Shown piece after piece: positions 33,179-44,046 of a stretch of 64,000 nucleotides of DNA. The position numbers and the translations under genes are program-made. The stretch lies in the NCBI GenBank assembly GCA_028698335.1, contig JAQVDP010000012.1, forward strand, positions 1 through 64,000, in the 5' to 3' direction. The notes beneath the pieces are model-generated. The model was not told the DNA's origin. It ran no database searches and worked only from the letters and a program-made list of their open reading frames with translations. Positions within the stretch are counted from its first letter, which is position 1, and each line of letters starts with the position of its first letter. This DNA is from Nevskiales bacterium (lineage in GTDB: Bacteria; Pseudomonadota; Gammaproteobacteria; Nevskiales; Nevskiaceae).

Positions 33179-34129
33179 TCAGCGCTGCGACAGGATGATC
33201 TCGGCGGCGGCCCGTCCGCTGCGCAGCGCCGCTTCGATCCGGCCCCCGAGACAACCGTCGCCGGCGTAGTAGAGCCCGTCGCCGCTGCTCAGGCAATCGG
33301 TCCCGAACGCTTCGGTCACGCGCGCATAGCGCCAGTGATGGGTCTGGGCGTAGTGCGCCGACGGCGACAGCTCGAGCACATCCGCCACCAGCCGGCGCAA
33401 CGCCGCCTCGCTGTCGTCAGGCGGCGCGTCGAGATATTCGGCGCTCCAGCCGGCCCCGGCATGGACGATATAGCGGGGCGGCCCCTCGCGGCCGGGCTTG
33501 AGGTCCTCGCGCGCAATCCAGGCGATCCCGGGTGCCGGATCCTTCGGCCACACCGCGGCCGCGGGCAGATGCTCGGACTGCGGCGCCCACATCAACGCGA
33601 TGCACGGCGCGAAGGCGATGCTCTGCAGGGCCTGCCCCATCGCGGTGGCCCCCAGCCACGCCAGCGCCTGCGGCGCCGGCACCGTCACCACGACATCGCC
33701 GAACGGACCCAGCCGCTGCTCGTTGGCGAAGCGCAGATACCAGGCGTGCGCCGATCCCTCGATGGCGACCAGCTCGGCCCCGCACTGCACGTTCAGCCCG
33801 GCCGACCAGGCCTGCGCCAGCGAATTGGTGGTCGGCGCACCGATCCACGCCGGTGGCAGATCCGGATCCTGCGCGTCGTCGAGCACTACCCACGGCCGCG
33901 CCACCCCGCCGTCGACGCTGGCGATGTGCTCGGTCAGCGGAGCCACGGAGCGCACGCGATAGAACTGCGCACCAGGGTCGAAATTGCCGACCACCGTGCT
34001 GCGCGACGCCAGCCGCCCGCCGGGGCGACGTCCCTTGTCGAAAACCGTGACCGCGACACCGGCTGCCGTCAGCCTGCGCGCCGCGCTCAGGCCGGCCGCG
34101 CCGGCTCCGATCACCGCGACCCGCGTCAT
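33179..34129 (-). CDS. Renalase-like FAD-dependent oxidoreductase
   Basis: 316 residues. N-terminal FAD site VAVIGAGAAGLSAARRL (4-20), followed by VFDKGRRPGGRLASR (29-43). The FDPGAQFYRVRS segment and the C-terminal GLYYAGDGCLGGRIEAALRSGRAAA are the marks of bacterial renalase-type flavoproteins. Renalases oxidise isomeric dihydronicotinamides back to NAD(P); whether this one does is inferred only from family. It probably shares a transcript with the glutathione peroxidase gene downstream. Divergent from lhr with 207 bases between. Confidence 0.85.
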   Translation of the reverse strand: MTRVAVIGAGAAGLSAARRLTAAGVAVTVFDKGRRPGGRLASRSTVVGNFDPGAQFYRVRSVAPLTEHIASVDGGVARPWVVLDDAQDPDLPPAWIGAPTTNSLAQAWSAGLNVQCGAELVAIEGSAHAWYLRFANEQRLGPFGDVVVTVPAPQALAWLGATAMGQALQSIAFAPCIALMWAPQSEHLPAAAVWPKDPAPGIAWIAREDLKPGREGPPRYIVHAGAGWSAEYLDAPPDDSEAALRRLVADVLELSPSAHYAQTHHWRYARVTEAFGTDCLSSGDGLYYAGDGCLGGRIEAALRSGRAAAEIILSQR

Positions 34130-34336
34130 TGGCCCGCCTCCTGCCTCTCCTGCATGCCCCTGCGCTCCATTGCGACGATGCCCGCCGCTATCGTTGTTGT
34201 GTACGCATCCGGACCGTCCCTGGGTGCAAGACCCGGCCCTTCGGCGGACGATACCCGATCGCCGGCGGTTTTTGGGGGATTTCCCTCATTCCCCCGGGTT
34301 CTGACAGCCCCCCGGCAACCGGACTAAGCTAGGCCC

Positions 34337-37300
34337 ATGCAGCAGCGCCTGTCCCTCAACGTCGCCGAACCGGTCCGCACGGGCCCGCTGGCCGGTCTGT
34401 TTCATCCGGCCGTGGCGGGCTGGTTCACCGACACCTTCGGCGAGCCGACCGACGTCCAGCGCCAGGCCTGGGCGGTCACCACGCAGCAACGCCACGCGCT
34501 GATCACCGCGCCGACCGGATCGGGCAAGACGCTCGCGGCCTTCCTCGGCGCGATCAACGACCTGATCGTCGAAGGCATCGAACGCGGACTCGACGACGCG
34601 GTACACGTGGTCTACGTCTCGCCGCTCAAGGCGCTGTCGAACGACATCCAGAAGAACCTGCAGGCGCCGTTGCAGGGCATCCGCGAGCGGCTCAGGGCGA
34701 TGGGGCTGGACGATGTCGGCATCCGCGACGCGGTGCGCACCGGTGACACCTCCGCCGCCGAGCGCAACTGGATGCGCCGCCATCCGCCGCACATCCTGGT
34801 GACGACGCCGGAATCGCTGTTCATCCTGCTGACGTCCGACTCCGGACGCGAGATGCTGCGCTCGACCCGCAGCGTCATCGTCGACGAACTCCACGCCGTG
34901 GCCGCGAGCAAGCGCGGCGCCCATCTGGCGCTGACCCTCGAACGCCTCGAGGCGCTGTGCGAACGACCGCCGCTGCGGATCGGCCTGTCGGCCACGCAGA
35001 AGCCGATCGAGACGATGGCACGGATGCTGATGGGCGAGCGGCCGACACCGGACGATCGGACCGGGGCCCGGGCCGGCGATCAGGCAGTCAGCGTCGTCAA
35101 CGGCTGCGCGATCATCGATACCGGTCACACGCGCCGCCGCGACATTGCCCTGGAAGTGCCGGACTCGCCGCTGACGGCGGTGATGGCCACCGAGGTCTGG
35201 GGCGAGATCTACGACCGCATCGCGGAGCTGGTCGAGTCTCACCGCACGACCCTCATCTTCGTCAACCAGCGCCGCATGGCCGAACGCGTCGCGCGTCACC
35301 TCGCCGAACGCATCGGAGAGGAACACGTCACCGCCCACCACGGCAGCCTGGCACGCGAGCACCGGCTGCGCGCCGAGCAACGGCTGAAGTCGGGCCAGCT
35401 GCGGGCGCTGGTCGCGACCGCGTCGCTGGAGCTGGGCATCGACATCGGCGACATCGACCTGGTCGTGCAGATCGGCTCGCCGCGTGCGATCAATGCGCTG
35501 TTGCAGCGCGTCGGCCGCGCCGGCCACGCCGTGCGCGCCACGCCCAAGGGCCGGTTGTTCCCGCAATCCCTGGACGATCTGGCCGAGTGCGCCGCCCTGC
35601 TCGACAGCGTCAACCGCGGCGAACTCGACCGCGTTGCCGTGTTCCACCAGCCGCTGGACGTGCTCGCGCAGCAGGTCGTCGCCGAGGTGGCCTGCCGGGA
35701 ATGGGATCTCGATGCGCTGTTCGCCCGCTGCATCCGCGCCCATCCGTACCGCGAGCTGAAACTGGCGCAGTTCGAGGAACTGGTGCAGATGCTCGCCGAC
35801 GGCTACAGCACCAGGCGCGGGCGCCGCGGCGCGCTACTGCACTACGACGCGGTCAACCGCAAGCTGCGCGGCCGCCGCGGCGCCAAGCTGACGACGGTCA
35901 CCAACGCCGGCACGATTCCCGATCAGTTCGACTCCGACGTGATCCTGTCACCCGAGGATCTGCGCATCGGCACGCTCAACGAGGATTTCGCGTTCGAGAG
36001 CCTGCCGGGCGACATCGTCCAGCTCGGCAACACCTCGTATCGCATCCTCAAGATCGAGACCGGGCGCGTGATCGTCGAGGACGCCAGGGGCCAGCCACCG
36101 AACATGCCGTTCTGGTTCGGCGAGGCGCCGGGTCGCAGCGACGAACTGTCGGAGGCGGTGTCGCGCCTGCGCGAGCGGGCCGACGCGGTGCTCGCCGAGG
36201 GCATCGACGCCTGCAGCGCCTGGCTGCAGCGCGACTACGGCCTCGACGCGGCCGCCGCCGGCCAGCTCGCGCACTACTACGGCGCCGCGCGCGCCGCACT
36301 GGGCCTGCTGCCGACCCGCAAGCATGTGGTGTTCGAGCGCTTCTTCGACGAGGTCGGCGATACCCACTTGGTGATCCACGCCCCGTACGGTTCACGCGTC
36401 AATCGCGCCTGGGGCCTGGCCCTGCGCAAGCGCTTCTGCCGCCAGTTCAACTTCGAGCTGCAGGCCGCGGCGCTGGACGACAGCCTGGTGCTGTCGCTGG
36501 GCCCGACGCACAGCTTTCCGCTCGGGGACGTCCAGCGCTACCTGCATTCGAACAGCGCGCGCGACGTCCTGGTCCAGGCGGTGCTGCAGGCGCCGATGTT
36601 CCCGACGCGCTGGCGCTGGGTCGCGAGCATCGCGCTGGCGGTCGCCCGCAATCGCGGCGGCAAGCGCGTACCGCCGCAGTTCCAGCGTTCCGACGCCGAG
36701 GATCTGCTGACGCATGCGTTCCCGGACGCAGTCGCGTGCCAGGACAATCTTCCCGGCCATCGCGAGGTGCCCGAGCATCCGCTGGTCGAGCAGGCTCTCA
36801 GCGACTGCCTGCACGAGGTGATGGACGTCGACGGTTTCGTCGCATTGCTGCGGGGCCTGGAATCGGGTGCGGTGGAGGTGATCTGCCGGGATCTGACGGC
36901 GCCGTCGCCGCTGTCGGAGTCGATCATCAATGCCCGCCCCTATGCCTTTCTCGACGACGGCGCCGCCGAGGAGCGGCGGACCCTGGCCGTCCGCAGCCCC
37001 GGCATCCACGGCTGGGCGCCGGACAGCGCCCGGGACCTGGGCCGCCTGGACGCGGACGCCATCGCCCGGGTCCGCGCCGAGATGTGGCCCGACCCCGTCA
37101 ACGCCGACGAGCTGCATGACGCCCTGGTCGTGCATGGCTTCCTCACCGCCGACGAGACCCGCGCCTGGCGGGAGCCGCTCGCCGCGCTGATGCAGGCGCG
37201 TCGGGTCGCCGGCCTGCATCCACCGGGCGGCGGCGCGACGCTGTGGTGCGCCGCCGAGCGCCTGCAGGAACTGCGCGCCGTGCTGCCGGACGCGACCGTC

Positions 37301-38767
37301 GAGGGGGACGCGCCGGCGCTCGGCGCGGCTGCGGATGCCGACACCGCGCTGCGCGAGCTGATCCGCAGCCGCATGGAGCTGATCGGCCCGACGACCGCGG
37401 CGGAGCTGGCGGCGCCGCTGGGGCTCGACGCCGACACGGTCACCACCGCGCTACTGGCGCTGGAGCAACAGGGCGCGGTGATGCGGGGTCAGTTCGAACC
37501 GCCACCGGACGCGCAACAGTGGTGCGAACGCCGCCGCCTCGCCCGCATTCATCGCTACACGCGCGACCACCGCCGTGCCGAGATCGAGCCGGTGGCACCG
37601 GCGGCGCTGATGCGCTTCCTGATCGACTGGCACGGGCTGACGCCGGATGCCCAGCGCGAGGGACCGGTCGCGCTGGAAACGGTGCTGGCGCAGCTCGAAG
37701 GCTACGCGATCGCCGCGAGCGCCTGGGAAAGCGAAATCCTGCCGGCACGCCTGCCGCAATACACGCCGGCCTGGCTCGACCAGCTCTGCGCGACGGGCCG
37801 CATCTTCTGGCAACGCCCCCGTTCCAGCGACGGCAACCGCAAGGCCGCGCCGGTGCGCGCGACCCCGATCGTGCTGCTGTCCCGCGACCATGCGATGCAC
37901 TGGCAGGCCGATGCCGATACCGACCCCGAACTGTCCGGACCCGCGGTCGCACTGCTCGATGTGCTGCGCGAACACGGCGCCTCGTTCTTCGTCGATCTGG
38001 TCGACGACAGCGGTCTGCTGCGCAGCCAGGTCGAGGCGGCGCTGGGCGAGCTGGTCAGTCATGGCCTGATCAGCTCCGACGGCTTCGCCGGCCTGCGCGC
38101 ACTGATCGCGCCGGCCGAGCAGAAGTCGCGCGCATTGCGCCGCGGCGGCCTGCGGGCGGCATTCCAGAATCTCGAAAGCGCCGGCCGCTGGTCTCGGGTC
38201 CGGCACCGGCGGCGCAGTGGCGAACCGGAGGATCTGCAGCAGCTGCATCTGGAATTCGTCGCCCGCGTGCTGCTGCGTCGCTACGGCGTGGTGTTCCGGC
38301 GCCTGATCGAACGCGAGGCACGGCTGCCGCCCTGGCGCGACCTGCATTACGTGCTGCGCCGCCTCGAGGCCCGTGGCGAAATCCGGGGCGGACGTTTCGT
38401 CAGTGGCTTCTCCGGTGAACAGTTCGCGCTGCCCGAGGCGGCCGACGCGCTGCGCCGTTATCGCGAGGACCCGGACGAGGCGCTGGTCGTCGTTGCCGGC
38501 TGCGACCCCCTCAATCTCACCGGCGTGCTGCTGCCGGGGGACCGCCTGCCGGCGCAACCGGGCAATCGCCTGCTGCTGCGCGGCGGCATTCCGGTCGCCG
38601 TGCTCAGCGCTGGCGACGTCCGCCTGCTCGAGGCGGCCGACGACGCGACCCGGTGGCAATGGCGCAACCGCCTGCTGCGCCAGCTCGGCACGCGCGAACC
38701 GCCCGCGGCGGACGCGAGCGCGGGTGCGCGGCGCACCCCGAGCCGCCGCCCACGTCCGCGTCTGTAG
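34337..38767 (+). CDS. lhr: Large helicase-related protein Lhr
   Basis: 1476 residues, close to E. coli Lhr (about 1540). The N-terminal superfamily 2 helicase core has ITAPTGSGKTLAAFLGA (about 56-72), VVYVSPLKALSNDIQKN, a DELH box (about 182), GLSATQKPI and QRVGRAGH. A winged-helix and beta-barrel region and the long Lhr-specific C-terminal half follow, including the uracil-glycosylase-associated part reported for E. coli Lhr. It translocates 3' to 5' on single-stranded DNA and unwinds RNA:DNA hybrids in repair. The ATG at 34337 directly follows ctaggccc, and little room remains for a ribosome site. It converges on the MscS gene. Confidence 0.95.
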   Translation: MQQRLSLNVAEPVRTGPLAGLFHPAVAGWFTDTFGEPTDVQRQAWAVTTQQRHALITAPTGSGKTLAAFLGAINDLIVEGIERGLDDAVHVVYVSPLKALSNDIQKNLQAPLQGIRERLRAMGLDDVGIRDAVRTGDTSAAERNWMRRHPPHILVTTPESLFILLTSDSGREMLRSTRSVIVDELHAVAASKRGAHLALTLERLEALCERPPLRIGLSATQKPIETMARMLMGERPTPDDRTGARAGDQAVSVVNGCAIIDTGHTRRRDIALEVPDSPLTAVMATEVWGEIYDRIAELVESHRTTLIFVNQRRMAERVARHLAERIGEEHVTAHHGSLAREHRLRAEQRLKSGQLRALVATASLELGIDIGDIDLVVQIGSPRAINALLQRVGRAGHAVRATPKGRLFPQSLDDLAECAALLDSVNRGELDRVAVFHQPLDVLAQQVVAEVACREWDLDALFARCIRAHPYRELKLAQFEELVQMLADGYSTRRGRRGALLHYDAVNRKLRGRRGAKLTTVTNAGTIPDQFDSDVILSPEDLRIGTLNEDFAFESLPGDIVQLGNTSYRILKIETGRVIVEDARGQPPNMPFWFGEAPGRSDELSEAVSRLRERADAVLAEGIDACSAWLQRDYGLDAAAAGQLAHYYGAARAALGLLPTRKHVVFERFFDEVGDTHLVIHAPYGSRVNRAWGLALRKRFCRQFNFELQAAALDDSLVLSLGPTHSFPLGDVQRYLHSNSARDVLVQAVLQAPMFPTRWRWVASIALAVARNRGGKRVPPQFQRSDAEDLLTHAFPDAVACQDNLPGHREVPEHPLVEQALSDCLHEVMDVDGFVALLRGLESGAVEVICRDLTAPSPLSESIINARPYAFLDDGAAEERRTLAVRSPGIHGWAPDSARDLGRLDADAIARVRAEMWPDPVNADELHDALVVHGFLTADETRAWREPLAALMQARRVAGLHPPGGGATLWCAAERLQELRAVLPDATVEGDAPALGAAADADTALRELIRSRMELIGPTTAAELAAPLGLDADTVTTALLALEQQGAVMRGQFEPPPDAQQWCERRRLARIHRYTRDHRRAEIEPVAPAALMRFLIDWHGLTPDAQREGPVALETVLAQLEGYAIAASAWESEILPARLPQYTPAWLDQLCATGRIFWQRPRSSDGNRKAAPVRATPIVLLSRDHAMHWQADADTDPELSGPAVALLDVLREHGASFFVDLVDDSGLLRSQVEAALGELVSHGLISSDGFAGLRALIAPAEQKSRALRRGGLRAAFQNLESAGRWSRVRHRRRSGEPEDLQQLHLEFVARVLLRRYGVVFRRLIEREARLPPWRDLHYVLRRLEARGEIRGGRFVSGFSGEQFALPEAADALRRYREDPDEALVVVAGCDPLNLTGVLLPGDRLPAQPGNRLLLRGGIPVAVLSAGDVRLLEAADDATRWQWRNRLLRQLGTREPPAADASAGARRTPSRRPRPRL

Positions 38768-38769
38768 GC

Positions 38770-39843
38770 CTATTGGGCCGGCGCGGTTTCGACCCGGACC
38801 GGCCCTTCGACGAACAGCGTACGGGTCGGATAGGCGAAGTCGATGCCGGCTTCGGCGAAACGCCGTACCAGCGACAGATTGATGCGCTGCTGGGCGTCCA
38901 TGTACAGGGCATAGTCCGGATCGAGCATCCAGTACACGACCTCGAAATCCAGCGACGAATCGCCGAACTTGGCGAAGTGCGCCCGATCGAAGCGGGTCTT
39001 GTCGATCCCGGAGATGATCTCCTTGACCATCTGCGGAATCTGCTCGAGCTGCTCCGGCGTGGTCTGGTACAGCACCCCGAAGCTGAACACGATGCGGCGC
39101 TCGTACATGCGCTTGTAGTTGCGGATGCGCGTGCCGAGCAGATCGCTGTTGGAAAACACCAGCTGCTCGCCGCCAAGGCTGCGGATACGGGTGGTCTTGA
39201 GGCCGACGTGTTCGACCGTGCCCATGTAGCTGTCGACGATGATGAAATCGCCGATCACGAACGGCTTGTCGATGATGATCGACAGGCTCGCGAACAGATC
39301 GCCGAGGATGTTCTGCACCGCCAATGCCACCGCGATGCCCCCGACACCGAGCCCCGCGACCAGCGCGGTGACGTCGATCCCGAGATTGTCGAGCGCGACC
39401 AGCAGCAGCACCGCCCACAGCAGGGTGCGGCCGAGGAAGTTGAGCGCGCCGAGACTCGTCGCGGCACTGGCATCGACCTCGAGCGCACGCTTGCGGTAAC
39501 GGCTGAGCCAGAACTCGATCGCGGTATTGCCCCACAGGCCGGCCTGGACGAACGCGGCCACCGTTGCGGCGGCCTTGAGCACCATCACCGCCTTGTCCGG
39601 CAAGGTCAGATACAGCGTGCCGATATAGAGCGTGACGAAGAACACCAGCCACTGCTTGGTCCGTCGCGTGACCGCGATCAGCGAGTCGTCGAGCTCGGTC
39701 TGGGTCTTGCCGGCGATGTACGACAGGCGCGCGATGATCACCCATTTGACGACACCGACGATGACGTTGATCGCCAATGCGACACCCAGCGCGGTCAGCC
39801 AGTGGCTGAGCGGATTGTCGAGGATGAGCAGATTCCAATTCAT
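38770..39843 (-). CDS. MscS-family mechanosensitive ion channel
   Basis: 357 residues. Four to five N-terminal membrane helices are followed by the pore-lining helix ALVAGLGVGGIAVALAVQNILGDLFAS (about 158-184), whose Gly/Ala packing is typical of MscS. The beta domain is DKPFVIGDFIIVDSYMGTVEHVGLKTTRIRS, and the alpha/beta cytoplasmic cage contains RYNYKRMYERR-like residues near 245. It opens under membrane tension to release solutes on osmotic downshock. Length and extra helices fit the YnaI/YbdG-like branch better than MscS itself (286 residues). Confidence 0.92.
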   Translation of the reverse strand: MNWNLLILDNPLSHWLTALGVALAINVIVGVVKWVIIARLSYIAGKTQTELDDSLIAVTRRTKQWLVFFVTLYIGTLYLTLPDKAVMVLKAAATVAAFVQAGLWGNTAIEFWLSRYRKRALEVDASAATSLGALNFLGRTLLWAVLLLVALDNLGIDVTALVAGLGVGGIAVALAVQNILGDLFASLSIIIDKPFVIGDFIIVDSYMGTVEHVGLKTTRIRSLGGEQLVFSNSDLLGTRIRNYKRMYERRIVFSFGVLYQTTPEQLEQIPQMVKEIISGIDKTRFDRAHFAKFGDSSLDFEVVYWMLDPDYALYMDAQQRINLSLVRRFAEAGIDFAYPTRTLFVEGPVRVETAPAQ

Positions 39844-39954
39844 GCTTCGCGCGTCCTTTTCTTACGACCTGACGGCCCTTGCGAGGCCGTCGTTTTACCG
39901 TCACGACATGACAAACTCAAATTGACGGCCCGCAATCGCTCCCCGGAAGCTGGC

Positions 39955-39996
39955 AAAAAGAAAGCCTCCGCGACCGGGGCAGCGAGTCGCGGAGGC
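39955..39996 (-). terminator. Rho-independent terminator of the subtilase gene
   Basis: On the minus strand an 11-bp perfect stem (gcctccgcgac with gtcgcggaggc, positions 39964-39974 and 39986-39996) with an 11-base loop is followed by TTTCTTTTTG. It lies 26 bases past the stop of the gene ending at 40022. Confidence 0.9.
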
Positions 39997-40021
39997 CAGA
40001 ATGCAAACGTCTCGGGCGGTG

Positions 40022-43000
40022 TTAGCGGGTCTCGACCTTGCCGAGCTCGACACCGGCATCGGGCAGCCCGTAATCGACCGGTGCGTTGTCGTCGTCACGC
40101 AGGTCGGCGGCCTGCAAGGTCACCGTCGTCAGCGTCTTGCCGGTCGGCGCCGGCATCGCCGGGTCCGCATCGCCACCCCCGCCGCACGCGCCCAGTCCCA
40201 GAGCCATCAGCACCGGCACCGCCAGCCGGGCGGCCTTGCGCCGGCGCCAGCCCCAACCCACGCTTCCCAACAGCATCAGTCCACCTCCTGATCCACCCAG
40301 ACCGCCTTGCATCAGCTCGCTCGCACCAAAGCTGAGCAGCTTGCGCTGAGGCTCGGCCAGCACCACCCAGACCTGCACCGCCAGCACCTGCCCCGGCGCC
40401 AGCTTGATCTGCGCGTCCGGCGTGCAGCGGTTCTGCGCAGCCGGCGTTTCGGGACCGCAGCTGAAGCGGATCTCGCCGACCGTCGCCCAGAGCCCGGCGA
40501 CATTGGCGGGCTGATCCAGGGCCACGTCGATGCTGCGGACGATGTGATCCCGTCCGCTGGTGTTGCGCAGTTCCAGCTCGCCGACCATGACACCCTGTCC
40601 GGCCTCGACCTCCGCCGCCGGGCTGCCGGCGAAGCGTGACTTCGCGGTGCCGCCGCCGTTGCCCTTGTCGGCGTCGCAGGCATCGCCGAAGCGGTCGGCG
40701 TCGGCATTGGCCTGATCCGCGTTCGGAACGCTCGGGCAGTTGTCGGCCGAGTTCAGCACGCCGTCGCCGTCGGTATCGTCGTTGAACGTCGCGTCGCAGG
40801 CATCGCCGACACCGTCGCCGTCGCCGTCGTCCTGCGCCGCATTGGGAACCGCCGGGCAGTTGTCGGCGCCATCCTCGATACCGTCGCCATCGTCGTCGGT
40901 GTCGTTGACCGAATCGCAGGCGTCGCCGCGGCCGTCGCCGTCGGCATCGGCCTGATCCGGATTGGCGACGCTCGGGCAGTTGTCGGCGGAGGCCTCGATG
41001 CCATCACCGTCCTGGTCGACGTCGTCGATACCGTCGCAGACGTCGCCGATGCCGTCACCGTCGGCGTCCGCCTGGTCGGCGTTCGGCGCTGCGGGGCAGT
41101 TATCGGCGGCATTGCCGACGCCGTCGCCGTCGTTGTCCGAATTGTTGACGCTGTCGCAGACATCGCCGGCGCCATCGCCATCGGCATCTGCCTGGTCGGC
41201 GTTCGGTGCGTTCGGGCAGTTGTCGGCGGCATTGACCACGCCGTCGCCGTCGGTATCGGTCGAATGCGTGCTGTCGCAGGCGTCACCGATGCCGTCTCCG
41301 TCCGTATCCTCCTGGCCGCCGTTGGCCACGTTCGGGCAGTTGTCCTCGGCATTGACGACGCCGTCGCCGTCCGGGTCCTCGTTGTTGAGCGAATCGCAGA
41401 CATCGCCAGCGCCATCGCCGTCGGCATCGGCCTGGTCGGGATTGGCCACGTTCGGGCAGTTGTCGACGTCGTTGTCGTAGCCGTCGCCATCCGGATCGTC
41501 GTTGTTGACGGTATCGCAGGCATCGCCCGCGCCGTCGCCGTCGACGTCGGCCTGATCGGGATTGGCCACGTTCGGACAATTGTCCTGCGCGTCCTCGACG
41601 CCGTCGCCGTCGGCATCGTTGCCGCCGGTGGTCTCACAGGCATCGCCGATACCGTCACCGTCCGCATCGGCCTGATCGGCGTTGGCGGTATCCGGGCAGT
41701 TGTCCAGCGTATCCGCGACACCGTCGCCGTCGCTGTCGGTTCCACTGCCGCCGCCGTTGCTGTCGCAGGCATCGCCGATGCCGTCACCGTCCGCGTCGGC
41801 CTGATCGGCATTGGCGATCGTCGGGCAGTTGTCGAGGCTGTCGACCGCGCCGTCCGCGTCGGTGTCGACCGGCTGGCCGCCCGGATCGTTCGGTTCCGGA
41901 CTGCCGATCGAGTTGACGCAGTAGACGAAGGGATCGGTCTCCGGCGTCTGCCCGGTCTCGTCGCCCCCCAGCACGCCCGGCAGGAACGGCGCGACGTCGT
42001 TCCAGTAGGCCTGGCGCTCCTGGATGATCATGGTCTGGAAGTCGCAGTAGCCGATGTCCTTGGCGTTCAGCGTGATACCCAGATTCAGATGGCTCAGCGC
42101 CTTTTCGACCACCCCTTTGTCGGCATGGACGGTCAGATCACCCCAGGCGATCTGCGCCCACGGCGCGAGCGGGTTGATCGGCAGGCCGCCGAGATCGAAC
42201 ACGCCCTCGACCGGATCGTATTCGTCGATCCCCGGAATCCACGCCGCCTGTTCCAGCGCGCGACGCAGGAACCAGTTGGTGATCGCATGCCCCTTGCCGC
42301 GGGCCATCACCGGCACGCCGTCGACGATCTGCACGCCGCCCGCCGAATCGAGCCGGCGCCGTGCCTCGAGCAGCACCTTCGAGGCGACGCCCGCGGCACG
42401 CGGGGTCGAGAAGCTGGTGCCGCCGACCGACTGGGTTCCCGCCTCACAGTCCATGCAGTACGGCAGCGGCTGGGTGAAGTCGGACACGAAATCCGGGAAC
42501 ACGCCCGAAATCAGGGTGTCGCCTTCGGACGAATCCTCCTCGATGCCACCGACGCCGATGCTCCACCACGGCCCGGCGCCCGCACGCAGCGGGGTCAGCC
42601 CGGGACCGTTGCCCCCGGAGCTGAAGTGCAGCTTGCCCTGCTCGACCACGCCCTCGTAGGTCGCGTGGAAGGCGCGGGTTTCCGGCAGCGGAAACCCGGT
42701 GTTGGGAATCGACACGCCGTAGCTCGTCGACACCATGTCCACCGCCGGATGCAGGAAGGCCAGTTCATGGGCGGTGTCGTTGCCCAGGTCGCCCTCGGTC
42801 TCGATGAACAGGATCACCGCATCGGGATTCGCACGCAGCACGGCCGAGCTGGTGCCGACACCGTGCGCGCTCTTGTCCGTGCTCGGTTTGAGCGGATCGA
42901 GCCCCGCGCCGGCGTACGACACGGCAATGATGTTGGTGCCCTTGAAGTGGTACGGCACCCCGCGCTCGACCCGATCCCAGAACGCGGCGTCGGCGGCCAG

Positions 43001-43738
43001 ATCGTCGGCCAGCACGCCGGTATGGCTCAATTCGACCACGTTCTCCGGCGCGACGCCGAAGGCATCCAGGATTTCCTGGGTCACCGAGGACGGCGCGGTG
43101 TCCGCGTAGATCTCGCTGCCGGCGTGGTAGTACGCGTGATAGGGGTTGATCCCCGAATCGATGACCGAGACGACCACGCGTGGCCGCCCCGGATCGGACA
43201 CGATGTCGGCGGCACCGGCGCCGGCACCACCGTCGGTGCCGGCGCCGGTCTCGCCGGGCGTCGCATCACCGGTGACGTCGACCGTGACGATCCCGCGCAC
43301 CGTCGTCGGCGCATTGGTGTAGCCCACCGCCGTGGCGCTGTACTGCCCGACTGCGGGGCTGGCGATCACGGCCTCCTCGGCCGCCTCGCCACTGATCTGG
43401 TAGTTGGCCTCGCTGAGCTTGCCGCCGTCCGGCAGCAGCACTTCCAGGTCGATGTCGTTGAGCAGCACGTCCCATTCGATGCGGACGCTCATGCTGGCGT
43501 AGGCGCATTCCGCCGGCAGCACGAACGGTTCCGGCTCCGACGCGCCGGATGCCAGGGGACCGGCGGCCATCGGCACTTCGGCTTCCCAGGTGTGCAGGGT
43601 CTGAACGCCCAGCGGTAACGGACAGGCCGCCGACGCCGGCAACGCTGCGAGGCCCAAGGAAATTCCGGCAAACGTGCGTAAAACGGGCGCACGCTGCCGC
43701 TTCGCCGCGCCGACGCGCAGCAATCCCAACATGGTCAT
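40022..43738 (-). CDS. Exported subtilisin-like (S8) protease with ten thrombospondin type 3 repeats
   Basis: 1238 residues. A long signal peptide ends near LAALPASAA (about 38). The S8 catalytic triad is complete: Asp194 ([13 protein letters not shown]), His292 ([10 protein letters not shown]), Ser442 ([12 protein letters not shown]), with oxyanion Asn377. Residues about 623-1023 are ten calcium-binding TSP3 repeats (DxDxDGxxDxxDNCP). A beta domain, then a GGLGGSGGG stretch (1145-1153), a hydrophobic stretch and RRRK (1165-1168) resemble a GlyGly-CTERM sorting tail. This is followed directly by a second hydrophobic stretch with a lipobox-like LGLGAC (Cys1185) and 53 more residues. It likely acts on or outside the cell surface. 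Terminator downstream; esterase genes diverge upstream. Confidence 0.9.
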   Translation of the reverse strand: MTMLGLLRVGAAKRQRAPVLRTFAGISLGLAALPASAACPLPLGVQTLHTWEAEVPMAAGPLASGASEPEPFVLPAECAYASMSVRIEWDVLLNDIDLEVLLPDGGKLSEANYQISGEAAEEAVIASPAVGQYSATAVGYTNAPTTVRGIVTVDVTGDATPGETGAGTDGGAGAGAADIVSDPGRPRVVVSVIDSGINPYHAYYHAGSEIYADTAPSSVTQEILDAFGVAPENVVELSHTGVLADDLAADAAFWDRVERGVPYHFKGTNIIAVSYAGAGLDPLKPSTDKSAHGVGTSSAVLRANPDAVILFIETEGDLGNDTAHELAFLHPAVDMVSTSYGVSIPNTGFPLPETRAFHATYEGVVEQGKLHFSSGGNGPGLTPLRAGAGPWWSIGVGGIEEDSSEGDTLISGVFPDFVSDFTQPLPYCMDCEAGTQSVGGTSFSTPRAAGVASKVLLEARRRLDSAGGVQIVDGVPVMARGKGHAITNWFLRRALEQAAWIPGIDEYDPVEGVFDLGGLPINPLAPWAQIAWGDLTVHADKGVVEKALSHLNLGITLNAKDIGYCDFQTMIIQERQAYWNDVAPFLPGVLGGDETGQTPETDPFVYCVNSIGSPEPNDPGGQPVDTDADGAVDSLDNCPTIANADQADADGDGIGDACDSNGGGSGTDSDGDGVADTLDNCPDTANADQADADGDGIGDACETTGGNDADGDGVEDAQDNCPNVANPDQADVDGDGAGDACDTVNNDDPDGDGYDNDVDNCPNVANPDQADADGDGAGDVCDSLNNEDPDGDGVVNAEDNCPNVANGGQEDTDGDGIGDACDSTHSTDTDGDGVVNAADNCPNAPNADQADADGDGAGDVCDSVNNSDNDGDGVGNAADNCPAAPNADQADADGDGIGDVCDGIDDVDQDGDGIEASADNCPSVANPDQADADGDGRGDACDSVNDTDDDGDGIEDGADNCPAVPNAAQDDGDGDGVGDACDATFNDDTDGDGVLNSADNCPSVPNADQANADADRFGDACDADKGNGGGTAKSRFAGSPAAEVEAGQGVMVGELELRNTSGRDHIVRSIDVALDQPANVAGLWATVGEIRFSCGPETPAAQNRCTPDAQIKLAPGQVLAVQVWVVLAEPQRKLLSFGASELMQGGLGGSGGGLMLLGSVGWGWRRRKAARLAVPVLMALGLGACGGGGDADPAMPAPTGKTLTTVTLQAADLRDDDNAPVDYGLPDAGVELGKVETR
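40650..41870 (-). repeat. Coding tandem repeats with 120-bp period (TSP3 units)
   Basis: Ten DNCP-containing units encode the calcium-binding rod of the subtilase. Eight successive spacings are exactly 120 bp (40 residues) from 40744 to 41704, and one is 129 bp to 41833. The third bases vary between units, so the array is kept by selection on the protein and is not a recent DNA expansion, although units 3-4 and 6-7 are near-identical over long stretches. Confidence 0.92.
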
Positions 43739-44046
43739 ACCTACTCTCCTGATACCGCTTTTATATGTATGTACGCCCCACGGATGGGACGTCAGCTCCC
43801 ACGCCCTGCCCCGCAGGCCATGGCGTGAGTTGAATGAAAAATAGCCATTTCACTCTATGAATAAATATCCGGGCGAACAATAGGAATTTCCACCCAGAAA
43901 TCTTGATTTTTTGAGATTCCCTGATCTAATGCGCGCTTTTTGGGCGCCATGCATGCATTGAGTGCGCGGCACCCGACATCGGTGCGCTGCCGCAACAGGC
44001 ACGATTGATGCGTGTGCCCGCAGCGACGCTCCAGGGAACGAAAAAC
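43739..44046. promoter_or_regulatory. Divergent promoter region between the subtilase and first esterase genes
   Basis: 308 bases, AT-rich compared with its surroundings and with no gene seen. For the protease (minus strand) TTGTTC, 17 bases, TAGAGT is a possible promoter around 43855-43885. For the esterase (plus strand) TTGATT, 17-18 bases, CTAATG/TAATGC around 43903-43935 is possible. All are weak matches. The AT-rich, possibly bent stretch is itself unusual in this window and recurs between the two esterase genes. Confidence 0.4.

Noticed and set aside
40650-41870. Regular repeats at first resembling a CRISPR array
   Set aside because: Units are 120 bp and translate as calcium-binding TSP3 repeats in the protease frame; no spacer variation and no cas genes.
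43739-44046. A small gene in the AT-rich gap
   Set aside because: No frame with a ribosome site and protein-like composition was found on either strand; the only in-frame upstream ATG belongs to the esterase frame but spoils its lipoprotein signal.
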